From positions 1-10,522 of the forward strand of contig JAIRZG010000205.1 in the NCBI GenBank assembly GCA_031267345.1: a stretch of DNA of 10,522 nucleotides. Direction: 5' to 3'. The notes beneath the pieces were generated by a model. It ran no database searches. It saw nothing but the letters and a program-made list of their open reading frames with translations, and was not told the DNA's origin. Shown here piece by piece: positions 1 to 5,848 of this stretch (the first letter of the stretch is position 1; each line of letters opens with the position of its first letter). The stretch comes from Zoogloeaceae bacterium (GTDB taxonomy: Bacteria; Pseudomonadota; Gammaproteobacteria; Burkholderiales; Rhodocyclaceae). A program made the position numbers and the translations under genes.

Positions 1-857
1 CCATCCTTTATTCCGTCGCCATGCTTTCCCTGCAGGAAAAGGATTTTGACGCTGCGCGCAGGCACTTTGCCCGTCTGCTGGAATTGCCCTTTCCTGATCC
101 CGGCGCGGTGCGGTTTTTCCTCGCGCGCACCGAAGAAGAAGCCGGTAATTCGCGCAAGGCGGTGGAATACTATCTTCAGGTTCCGGATGGCGCGCATTAT
201 CTGTCCGCCCGCCAGCGCGCAACCAAAATGATGGCAAGCGAGGAGGGCGGTCTGGCCGCCGCGCGCGCCCTGTTGCAGGCCAGCAACGCGCGTGGCGCAA
301 CCGAAAAAACCATCCTGGTGCTGATCGAGGCGCAGCTTTTGCGTGAAGCCGATTTGCATGACGAAAACCTGGAATTTCTGCGTGCCGCCCTGAAAAGCCA
401 GCCGGAAAATCAGGAATTGCTCTATGAAACCGCCATGGCCGCCGAGAAGACGGGGCATCTGGCGGAAATGGAAACGCACCTGAAAACCCTGATTCGCCTG
501 CAACCGGACAACGCCCATGCCTACAATGCCCTCGGCTATTCCCTTGCTGACCGCAATCTGCGGCTTTCCGAAGCCTATGCCCTGATCCGGAAAGCCAGCG
601 TCCTTGCGCCGCAAGACCCTTATATCATGGATAGCCTGGGCTGGGTGCTGTATCGTCAGGGGCAATACCAACAGGCATTGACGACGCTGACAGCGGCCTA
701 CACCCTCAAGGAAGACCCGGAAATCGCCGCGCACATGGGCGAAGTGCTCTGGCAACTTGGATTGCAGGAAGACGCGCGCACCCTCTGGCAAAAAGCCGCC
801 GTCAGCGCGCCGGACAACGCCACACTGAAAGCCACCCTGAAAAAATTTCAGCCATGA
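1..857 (+). CDS. TPR-repeat protein, 3' part of gene (5' end outside window)
   Basis: This frame is open from base 3, ahead of the first ATG at 21, and the residues before that ATG (ILYSVA) continue smoothly into the protein. I therefore read it as the C-terminal part of a longer gene. Numbered from the ATG at 21, about 278 residues are present. Residues 131-265 form at least four tetratricopeptide repeats, recognisable by the spaced A/L/Y/G pattern, by 'AYNALGYSLADR' (167-178) and by 'MDSLGWVLYRQGQYQQAL' (203-220). TPR arrays are protein-binding scaffolds; no partner can be read from the sequence. A TPR protein of this type commonly precedes lolB in betaproteobacteria. Its stop overlaps the lolB start (ATGA), so the two are probably translationally coupled and may share an envelope role. 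The family and partial status are fairly sure; the function is not known. Confidence 0.88.
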   Translation, partial: ILYSVAMLSLQEKDFDAARRHFARLLELPFPDPGAVRFFLARTEEEAGNSRKAVEYYLQVPDGAHYLSARQRATKMMASEEGGLAAARALLQASNARGATEKTILVLIEAQLLREADLHDENLEFLRAALKSQPENQELLYETAMAAEKTGHLAEMETHLKTLIRLQPDNAHAYNALGYSLADRNLRLSEAYALIRKASVLAPQDPYIMDSLGWVLYRQGQYQQALTTLTAAYTLKEDPEIAAHMGEVLWQLGLQEDARTLWQKAAVSAPDNATLKATLKKFQP

Positions 858-1525
858 AACTCTGGAGCCTATTCTGGCAGTTGATCACCGCTAGCCTGTT
901 GAGCGCCTGCGTCATGCCCGTCGCGCAACACGGCGCGAGCGGCGCGAACTCCCGACATGCCAGCGCGGACACAAGCTGTCGAGAAGGCGATGCCTTTGCC
1001 TTTACCGCCCGCTTTGTCCTCACCCTTGTCGCCCGTCCTGATGAAAAAACGCCACGCCAGTTTTCCGGACGTTTGGAATGGCGACGCGACGCCGAAGGCG
1101 ACCGGCTGTTCATCACTGACCCGTTCGGGCGCGGCCTCGCCACCCTGCGCCATCCCCGCGCCGGCCCCTTCTTTCTGCAACAGGCGGATGGCGTGGAACA
1201 AAGCAGCGATGACCCGGAATCCCTGCTGGACGAAACGCTGGGCGCGTCCTTGCCGCTTGCCGAGCTTGCCGCTTGGGTCAGCGCCTGTCCCAACCCCGGT
1301 GCGCTGGTTGAAACCGATGCCGCCGGACGTCCCACGCGCGCGCGCGAATCCGGCTGGCTGCTGGCCTGGCGTTACGCCGATGACGATGCCGCCGCGCCCA
1401 CGGACAAGCCCAACCGCTTCGACGCCAGTCTGGAAAGCGTTCTGAAACTGCGCCTCGCCTTTGAACATTGGGAAGAGCGCCCAACGGAAGAATCCCCTGT
1501 CGCCGCGCCACAGGATGCGCCCTGA
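854..1525 (+). CDS. lolB: Outer-membrane lipoprotein receptor LolB
   Basis: A 223-residue protein with a lipoprotein signal: a hydrophobic stretch (3-16) and a lipobox LSAC ending at Cys19, the predicted lipidated residue. The next residue is Val rather than Asp, as expected for outer-membrane sorting. The body has LolB-like features: a GRLEW strand (72-76), a 'DPFGRGLATL' segment (89-98), 'LGASLPLAELAAWV' (129-142), 'GWLLAWRY' (167-174) and 'LRLAFEHW' near the end (199-206). LolB accepts lipoproteins from the periplasmic carrier LolA and inserts them in the outer membrane. The start overlaps the upstream TPR gene by 4 bp and the end overlaps the start of ispE. The lolB-ispE pairing is typical of beta- and gammaproteobacteria and supports the call. 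No strong Shine-Dalgarno is seen, consistent with coupled translation. The acidic, proline-rich C-terminal tail (about 207-223) is not part of the fold. Confidence 0.9.
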   Translation: MKLWSLFWQLITASLLSACVMPVAQHGASGANSRHASADTSCREGDAFAFTARFVLTLVARPDEKTPRQFSGRLEWRRDAEGDRLFITDPFGRGLATLRHPRAGPFFLQQADGVEQSSDDPESLLDETLGASLPLAELAAWVSACPNPGALVETDAAGRPTRARESGWLLAWRYADDDAAAPTDKPNRFDASLESVLKLRLAFEHWEERPTEESPVAAPQDAP

Positions 1526-2468
1526 GGCGATGTTGCCGGAAAGAGACATCGAGACACGCGACTGGCAAAGCGTCTGGTCTGCGCCCGCCAAGCTCAATCT
1601 TTTTCTGCATGTCATCGGGCGGCGCGCGGATGGCTATCACTTGCTGCAAACCCTGTTCCGCTTTCTGGATTATGGCGACAGCCTGCAATTTTCTCCCCGC
1701 GCGGACGCGCGAATCACCCGCGCGCATCCTCTGCCCGATGTTCCGCCGGAACACGACCTCTGTGTACGCGCCGCGCGACTGTTGCAACGCGAAAGTGGAT
1801 GTGGACAGGGCGCGCATATCACGCTGGAAAAACGCATTCCCCTGGGCGGCGGACTGGGCGGCGGCAGTTCCGACGCGGCGACCACGCTCATCGCCCTGAA
1901 CCACCTCTGGCGTCTGCATTGGCCTCGTCATCATCTGCAAAAGATGGCGTTGCAACTGGGCGCGGATGTCCCGGCTTTTGTCTTTGGGCGCAATGCTTTT
2001 GCGGAAGGCGTGGGCGAGCAACTGACGCCCGTCGACCTGCCGGATGTCTGTTATCTGCTCGTTTTTCCGCCCGTCGCTGTTCCGACCGCCCGTATTTTCG
2101 CCCATCCCGATCTGCGCCGCGACACGCCGCGCATGTTGCCTGCCGACTGGCGTCCCGACTGCGGCCACAACGATCTGGAACCCATCGCTTGCGCCCTCTA
2201 TCCGCAGATCGCCGAATCTCTCGCCCTGCTCCGCCAATACGCGCCCAACAGCCGCATGAGCGGCTCCGGCGCGACCCTTTTTGCCGAATGCCCCGATCAG
2301 TCTGCCGCCACCGCCCTTGCTGAAAAACTCCCCTTACGGACGGCAATTGCGCTTGCGACGCGCAAAACGTTTCGACAAGAATCCACCTCCCCTTTGCCTG
2401 CCGCGAAAACCCACCGGAGCTGCTCATGCCGCTTTTACGCGCCCTGCAAGCCGACATCACCACCCTGA
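1515..2468 (+). CDS. ispE: 4-(cytidine 5'-diphospho)-2-C-methyl-D-erythritol kinase IspE
   Basis: IspE phosphorylates CDP-methylerythritol with ATP in the cytoplasmic MEP pathway of isoprenoid synthesis. From the ATG at 1515 the protein has 317 residues. It carries the substrate-site segment PAKLNLFLHV with the catalytic Lys26, the DGYHLLQT motif, the GHMP-kinase glycine loop PLGGGLGGGSSDA (coded near 1839-1880), LGADVPAFVFG with the catalytic Asp151, and the C-terminal GHMP motif MSGSGATLF. These match E. coli Lys10 and Asp141. The start is uncertain: the ATG at 1515 overlaps lolB, while the ATG at 1530 lies four bases after the lolB stop; both have poor ribosome-binding sites. The C-terminus is odd. 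About 30 extra residues follow the point where the family normally ends, and this Pro/Ser/Cys-rich tail overlaps the next gene by 43 bp, as though the ancestral stop was lost. The identity is certain; the exact ends are not. Confidence 0.96.
   Translation: MRPEAMLPERDIETRDWQSVWSAPAKLNLFLHVIGRRADGYHLLQTLFRFLDYGDSLQFSPRADARITRAHPLPDVPPEHDLCVRAARLLQRESGCGQGAHITLEKRIPLGGGLGGGSSDAATTLIALNHLWRLHWPRHHLQKMALQLGADVPAFVFGRNAFAEGVGEQLTPVDLPDVCYLLVFPPVAVPTARIFAHPDLRRDTPRMLPADWRPDCGHNDLEPIACALYPQIAESLALLRQYAPNSRMSGSGATLFAECPDQSAATALAEKLPLRTAIALATRKTFRQESTSPLPAAKTHRSCSCRFYAPCKPTSPP
2416..2419 (+). promoter_or_regulatory. Shine-Dalgarno for the macro-domain gene
   Basis: GGAG lies six bases before the ATG at 2426, inside the 3' end of ispE. 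It supports real translation of the overlapping macro-domain frame from this ATG. Confidence 0.7.
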
Positions 2469-2944
2469 AGGTCGACGCCATCGTCAATGCCGCCAACACA
2501 TCGCTGTTGGGCGGCGGCGGCGTCGACGGCGCGATACACCGCGCCGCTGGCCCGGAACTGCTGGCCTTCTGCCGGACGCTGGGTGGTTGCAAGACGGGCG
2601 AAGCCAAAATCACGCCGGGATTTCGCCTGCCCGCTCGTCATATCCTCCATACTGTCGGCCCGGTCTGGCAGGATGGCGCGCACGGCGAAGCGGTGCTGCT
2701 CGCCGCCTGCTACCGCCGCTGTCTTGAACTGGCGAACGCCACGCAACTGACCACGCTGGCTTTTCCCGCAATCAGCACCGGCGTCTACCGCTACCCGCCG
2801 GACGCCGCCGCCGACATCGCCATCGCCACTGTCCGCGCCGCGCTGGAAAGTCTGCCGCGCATTCAGGAAGTCTTCTTCTGCTGCTTTTCGCCGGAAGATT
2901 TGCGTCGCTACGAACAACGGCTTGCCGGGAGCGTTTCGACATGA
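2426..2944 (+). CDS. Macro-domain protein, YmdB/MacroD-like ADP-ribose (O-acetyl-ADP-ribose) hydrolase
   Basis: A 172-residue single macro domain. Visible family motifs are IVNAANTSLLGGGGVDGAIHR (19-39), containing the catalytic-type Asn24 and Asp34 of the YmdB/MacroD class, 'HTVGPVW' (75-81), and the phosphate-loop motif FPAISTGVYRYP (113-124). Enzymes of this class remove acetyl groups from O-acetyl-ADP-ribose or strip ADP-ribose from proteins or nucleic acids in the cytoplasm; E. coli YmdB has also been reported to modulate RNase III. The length is normal for a stand-alone macro protein. It follows ispE with a 43-bp overlap and a good GGAG site, so it is probably cotranscribed. That position is unusual, since the lolB-ispE block is more often followed by tRNA-Gln and prs in this group. 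No ADP-ribosyltransferase or sirtuin partner is in view, so the substrate is open. Confidence 0.93.
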   Translation: MPLLRALQADITTLKVDAIVNAANTSLLGGGGVDGAIHRAAGPELLAFCRTLGGCKTGEAKITPGFRLPARHILHTVGPVWQDGAHGEAVLLAACYRRCLELANATQLTTLAFPAISTGVYRYPPDAAADIAIATVRAALESLPRIQEVFFCCFSPEDLRRYEQRLAGSVST

Positions 2945-3188
2945 GACCCGCAATACTTGCGATATTGCCCCGTTTCATGCCCACGTTTGCCTCCTTCCAC
3001 GGCAGCTTGCCAGCCTTTTGCCCGGTAGCGTTGCCCCCGCGGTCGGCGCCGTTCCGGGATGCGCCCCTGCCGCAAGTCCAATTGCGCTGAATCCGTAACC
3101 GTTCAACCTCATCCGCAACGCGATCTTGCGCTTCTCTTTTCATGGCTATGCCATGACATATACGCCTTGTATATTCGTCGGGTTGATA
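2945..3188. other. 244-bp region without a recognised gene
   Basis: It lies between the convergent macro-domain and GNAT genes. No tRNA, clear terminator with a T-run or credible coding frame was seen. A minus-strand frame starting at 3143 is rich in Arg and Gly, resembles nothing I know, and runs on as antisense to the macro gene. The notable contents are short inverted repeats: GCAATA/TATTGC at 2950-2968 just after the macro stop, and the two adjacent palindromes at 3141-3174, listed separately. The region could be the scar of a lost gene. Confidence 0.6.
3141..3174. repeat. Two adjacent perfect palindromes, operator-like
   Basis: CATGGC-TAT-GCCATG occupies 3141-3155 and ATATAC-GCCTT-GTATAT occupies 3158-3174, two bases apart. 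Neither is followed by a T-run on either strand, so they do not look like intrinsic terminators. The second has the size and symmetry of a binding site for a dimeric DNA-binding protein. No regulator gene is adjacent, so the function is unknown. Confidence 0.5.
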
Positions 3189-3689
3189 TTAAGAAAACAG
3201 CCTTTCCATGATGTAGTCATCCATGATGAAACCATTGCCGATGTCGTTCGTCACCGCTTCGCGCACGGTAAAACCGTATTTCCGGTAGGCGGCGATGGCC
3301 TGTGCGTTCTGCTTGTTGACCGCCAGTATCGCGCAGGGATAGCCGAGTTTGCGGGCGCGGGCGGTGACATGGGCGACCAGCGCGCTGCCGATGCCCTGGC
3401 GTTGAAAATCCGGATGGATGTAAAGTTTGTCGAGCTTGTATTCGCCCTTGCAGATTTCGCAAGCGGCAAAACCGACGCGACGCTCGCCGTCGAACGCCTG
3501 ATCCAGCCATTTGTCGGGGACTTCCAAATCCGCGCGGAGCCGTTGATGGTCGTAACGCTGTGCGAGCATGAAGTCGATTTGCGCCTGCGTGATGATGCCG
3601 ATATAGGCGGCCTGCCAGCTTTCCCGCGCCAACGCGGCAATGGCGGGAACCTCCGGCGGCGTTACGGGGCGAATGTCGAATTCGGGCAT
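3189..3689 (-). CDS. GNAT-family N-acetyltransferase
   Basis: A 166-residue protein of the Gcn5-related acetyltransferase fold, which transfers acetyl from acetyl-CoA to an amine. The acetyl-CoA motif A is clear: LYIHPDFQRQGIGSALVAHV (89-108), including the Q-R-Q-G-I-G pyrophosphate-binding loop (96-101). Motif B is 'AVNKQNAQAIAAYRKYGF' (123-140). The N-terminal part ('SWQAAYIGIITQAQIDFML', 24-42) resembles small-molecule GNATs, but the substrate cannot be deduced. The start is supported by a GAGGA site at 3696-3700, six bases upstream. Only 19 bp separate it from the upstream acyltransferase stop, so it is probably the last gene of that operon. The fold assignment is confident; whether it acts on a protein, an antibiotic or a metabolite is unknown. 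Confidence 0.92.
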   Translation of the reverse strand: MPEFDIRPVTPPEVPAIAALARESWQAAYIGIITQAQIDFMLAQRYDHQRLRADLEVPDKWLDQAFDGERRVGFAACEICKGEYKLDKLYIHPDFQRQGIGSALVAHVTARARKLGYPCAILAVNKQNAQAIAAYRKYGFTVREAVTNDIGNGFIMDDYIMERLFS

Positions 3690-3708
3690 GATGGTTCCTC
3701 GCGCTAAA

Positions 3709-4596
3709 TCAGGATGAATAAAGTTTCGCTTCTCCCGGCGGACGGGTTTTGAAACGCTTGTGCAACCAGTAATATTGCTCCGGCATGGTCAGGACCTGAC
3801 TTTCGATAAACCGGTTGATGCGTCCGGTATCGGCCGCTATGTCTTCGCCGGGGAAATCCGCCAGCGGCGGCAAGAGGTCGATGGCGTAGCCTGTTGCCGT
3901 CAGGCGCGCGATGCAGGGCACGACTTTCGCGCCCGTCGCCCGCGCCAGACGGGAAACGCCGGTGATGGTCGCGGCAGGCACGCCGAAAAAGGGGACGAAA
4001 ATGGATTCCTTGCGCCCGAAATCCATGTCCGGCAGATAATAAAAGGGCAAGCCCTGTCGCATGGCTTTCAGCGCCCGCCGCATTCCTTCCTGGCGGGAAA
4101 GCAGCACCGGCGCGTTGAAGCGTTGACGTCCCGCCAGAAACAGGGCGTCGAACACCGGATTTTTCTGGTTGGAATAAACGCTGACCACGGAAAATTCAAA
4201 GGCCACGGCAATGCCGCCCGCGTCCAATCCAACAAAATGCGGCGCGAGGATGAGCGTCGGGCAGCCATCCGCCCGTTGGAGATGCTGCGCGCCGGAAAGC
4301 TGAATCAGCCGTTCGAGCCGTTCGCGCGAAGCCCACCAGAGCAGGGAACGGTCAAGCAGGGATTGGGCAAAGCAGGTGAAATGCCGCTTGAGCAACCGCG
4401 CGCGTTCCGCTTCGCTTTTGTCGGGAAAACACAGCCGCAGGTTGGTGCGCGCGATCTTGCGCCGCGCGCGTCCGCCATAAAACAGCGCCGTCCCCAGCAT
4501 CCATCCCACGCCGCGCAACAGCGGTAATGGCAACCCGTGCAAAAGCCAGAGCGCGGCGACGCCCAGTCGGGAAAAGAGGTTTTGCAGAAAAATCAT
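3709..4596 (-). CDS. LpxL/HtrB-family lipid A acyltransferase (HX4D type)
   Basis: A 295-residue member of the lysophospholipid/lipid A late acyltransferase family, which moves an acyl chain from acyl-ACP to a lipid A precursor at the inner face of the cytoplasmic membrane. An N-terminal hydrophobic segment (about 12-40) would anchor it. The catalytic block APHFVGLD has His120 and Asp125 in the HX4D/E pattern. It is followed by 'YSNQKNP' (about 141-147), 'YYLPDMDFG' and 'FVPFFGVPAATITG', all typical of the family. A second gene of the same family lies upstream on the same strand (4885-5742), separated by a 288-bp repeat-filled gap. The two could serve different acyl positions. The GNAT gene follows 19 bp downstream. 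No convincing Shine-Dalgarno precedes the ATG at 4596. I leave the symbol blank because LpxL, LpxM and LpxP cannot be told apart by eye. Confidence 0.92.
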   Translation of the reverse strand: MIFLQNLFSRLGVAALWLLHGLPLPLLRGVGWMLGTALFYGGRARRKIARTNLRLCFPDKSEAERARLLKRHFTCFAQSLLDRSLLWWASRERLERLIQLSGAQHLQRADGCPTLILAPHFVGLDAGGIAVAFEFSVVSVYSNQKNPVFDALFLAGRQRFNAPVLLSRQEGMRRALKAMRQGLPFYYLPDMDFGRKESIFVPFFGVPAATITGVSRLARATGAKVVPCIARLTATGYAIDLLPPLADFPGEDIAADTGRINRFIESQVLTMPEQYYWLHKRFKTRPPGEAKLYSS

Positions 4597-4621
4597 GACA
4601 ACCGTTCAAAAGATTGTGTAG

Positions 4622-4640
4622 GGGCGACCTTGGGTCGCCC
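4622..4640. repeat. Short perfect inverted repeat (GGGCGACC/GGTCGCCC)
   Basis: Two 8-bp arms separated by TTG, 26 bp upstream of the acyltransferase start at 4596. A further GACGGGCG follows at 4641-4648. There is no T-run on either side, so it is not a canonical terminator. It resembles the dispersed intergenic hairpins common in GC-rich bacteria. Confidence 0.6.
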
Positions 4641-4660
4641 GACGGGCGAACGTGTTTTTC

Positions 4661-4740
4661 CCCTTCCCCTTGAAGGGGAAGGGCGGTATTTCCCTCCCTT
4701 CCCCTTCAAGGGGAAGGGGCGGGGATGGGGATGGGGTTCC
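4661..4740 (+). repeat. Composite palindromic repeat, copy 1
   Basis: The element consists of a first perfect 11-bp-arm palindrome (4661-4683, CCCTTCCCCTT-G-AAGGGGAAGGG), a short AT-rich spacer, and a second palindrome with the same arms (4696-4718, central base C). A G-rich tail with GGGGATGGGG units runs to 4736. The same order of parts occurs in inverted orientation at 4769-4841. These are intergenic repeats, not coding; the frames through them give only low-complexity Pro/Gly/Arg/Ser proteins. Confidence 0.8.
4710..4736 (+). other. Predicted G-quadruplex motif
   Basis: Five runs of four G occur within 27 bases, at 4710-4713, 4716-4719, 4721-4724, 4727-4730 and 4733-4736, with loops AA, C, AT and AT. 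Short loops and four-G tracts fit a very stable parallel quadruplex. The G-rich strand is the template strand for the minus-strand acyltransferase operon. Confidence 0.6.
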
Positions 4741-4768
4741 TCCATCCTGTTATTCAGCATCTTCTCTT

Positions 4769-4841
4769 GATTCCATCCCCACCCTGACCCTCCTCTTGAA
4801 GGGGAGGGAACTAAAAATTGCCCTCCCCTTGCAGGGAAGGG
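4769..4841 (-). repeat. Composite palindromic repeat, copy 2 (inverted)
   Basis: Read on the minus strand it has the same parts in the same order as copy 1. A diverged palindrome (4821-4841) comes first, then an AT-rich spacer (about 4809-4820) and CCCTCC. A second palindrome around CTTCAAG (4788-4808, one arm mismatch) and a G-rich tail ending GGGGATGG follow. Copy 1 and copy 2 thus point towards each other across about 30 bp. A further hairpin GGCGCG-AGA-CGCGCC (4840-4854) abuts it. Confidence 0.7.
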
Positions 4842-4884
4842 CGCGAGACGCGCCGCAGGGCAAAGCCGGTTCATAACGACAAAT

Positions 4885-5742
4885 TCATTCATGCGATTGT
4901 TCTGACGCGGTGGGCGCGGCGGCTTCCGGTTTGCCCTTGTAGCGGTTATAGCCCCACAGATATTGCGTCGGACAAGCGCGGATCAGGCGCTCGATGGCGT
5001 GATTGATCTGTTGCGCGCGCGTCAGCGTATCGCCTGTTATCGCCGGATTCGGCAAGCTGAAATGCAGACGGTAGCCGCGTCCTTGCGGCAGACGTTCGCC
5101 CCAGACCATCAGCACCGTCGCGCCGGTTTCGGAGAGCCTTGCGGCGAGTGTCATGGTGTAGGCGGGACGATTGAAAAAATCCAGCCACGCGCCTTCGCCC
5201 GCCTTGGGCGCCTGATCGGGCAACATGCCCACGGATTCGCCTTTTCTCAACGCCTTGATCAGCGCGCGCACACCGGATAAATCGGCGCTCGCCAGATGCA
5301 GACCGGGGCGTTGGCGTCCAGCGAGAATCATCTGTTGCAGACTTTTTTGCCGGGGCGGGCGATAGAGTACGGTGATGTCGCCAAAGGTGGCGCAGTATTG
5401 GGCGGTGATTTCAAAGCAACCGAGATGCGGCGTCAAAAACAAAATGCCCCGCCCCGCCGCTTTTGCCGCCACAACCAGTTCCCTGCCGATGACTTCGACA
5501 ATACTGGCGTTGGCTTCCGTCTGGCTTTTCATCCAGATGTGCGAAAGTTCCAACGCCTGTTTGCCCGCCTCCATCGCTGCCGACCAGACGAGATTCTCAT
5601 CCAGACCCGCCGCCTGTATGTTTTCCCGCAGGTTGCGCCGATAGCGCGGCGAGGCAAGATAAGCCAGCGCGCCCGCCAATGCGCCCAGACGATGCACCCA
5701 AATTGGCGGCAGACGACTTAAGGTTTTAAACAGAAAAAGCAT
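4885..5742 (-). CDS. LpxL-like lysophospholipid/lipid A acyltransferase (HX4E type)
   Basis: A 285-residue inner-membrane acyltransferase of the LpxL/HtrB family. The catalytic motif TPHLGCFE has His106 and Glu111 (HX4E). Downstream are 'LYRPPRQKSL', 'GMLPDQAPKAGEGAWLDFF' and 'RPAYTMTLAARL', signatures of the form that commonly sits next to metK in betaproteobacteria. An upstream extension of the open frame to 5955 exists, but it runs antisense into metK, and the natural N-terminus MLFLFKTLSRLPP begins at 5742. No clear Shine-Dalgarno precedes it. The short amphipathic/hydrophobic N-terminus (1-30) suits membrane attachment. It is divergent from metK across 160 bp. With the second family member downstream it probably supplies late acylation of lipid A or a related glycolipid. 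The family is sure; the exact acceptor is inferred. Confidence 0.92.
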   Translation of the reverse strand: MLFLFKTLSRLPPIWVHRLGALAGALAYLASPRYRRNLRENIQAAGLDENLVWSAAMEAGKQALELSHIWMKSQTEANASIVEVIGRELVVAAKAAGRGILFLTPHLGCFEITAQYCATFGDITVLYRPPRQKSLQQMILAGRQRPGLHLASADLSGVRALIKALRKGESVGMLPDQAPKAGEGAWLDFFNRPAYTMTLAARLSETGATVLMVWGERLPQGRGYRLHFSLPNPAITGDTLTRAQQINHAIERLIRACPTQYLWGYNRYKGKPEAAAPTASEQSHE

Positions 5743-5753
5743 GAAGCAAAGAC

Positions 5754-5781
5754 TTGCGCCACGGAAAAAAATGGTTAAGAT
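5754..5781 (+). promoter_or_regulatory. Candidate sigma70 promoter for metK
   Basis: TTGCGC (5754-5759) and TAAGAT (5776-5781) are 16 bp apart, which would start transcription near 5788 and give a leader of roughly 115 nt. This is judged by eye, as a moderate match. Confidence 0.4.
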
Positions 5782-5809
5782 TACCAGATTCGCCGAGTTA
5801 ACCAGACAA
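5778..5809 (-). promoter_or_regulatory. Candidate promoter for the minus-strand acyltransferase operon
   Basis: On the minus strand an extended -10 reads TGG-TAATCT (complement of 5778-5786), with a weak TTGTCT (complement of 5804-5809) 20 bp upstream. It overlaps the candidate metK -10. A 7-bp inverted repeat TGGTTAA/TTAACCA (5772-5778 and 5798-5804) spans both promoters. Confidence 0.3.
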
Positions 5810-5848
5810 CTTGCGGGGCGAAACAAAAATACCGCTAAAGCGTCGCCG

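Noticed and set aside
1278..2237. Long minus-strand frames opposite lolB and ispE
   Set aside because: These are antisense shadows in a GC-rich sequence; the plus-strand genes have clear family motifs.
2949..2968. Terminator after the macro gene (CGCAA/TTGCG or GCAATA/TATTGC)
   Set aside because: The stems are short, mutually exclusive and followed by CCCC rather than T residues.
2772..3143. Minus-strand 123-codon frame across the intergenic region
   Set aside because: Most of it is antisense to the macro gene, it is Arg/Gly-rich with no recognisable motif, and it has no clear ribosome-binding site.
2945..3188. tRNA-Gln, often found after ispE in this group
   Set aside because: No cloverleaf, TTCGA-type T-loop or CCA end could be found on either strand.
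4593..4892. Open frames on both strands through the repeat region (minus 4593-4892; plus 4537-4770 and 4652-4876)
   Set aside because: They translate palindromic repeats into low-complexity Pro/Gly/Arg/Ser sequence of the 'PLPLEGEG/PSPSRGRG' kind, a well-known source of false gene calls.
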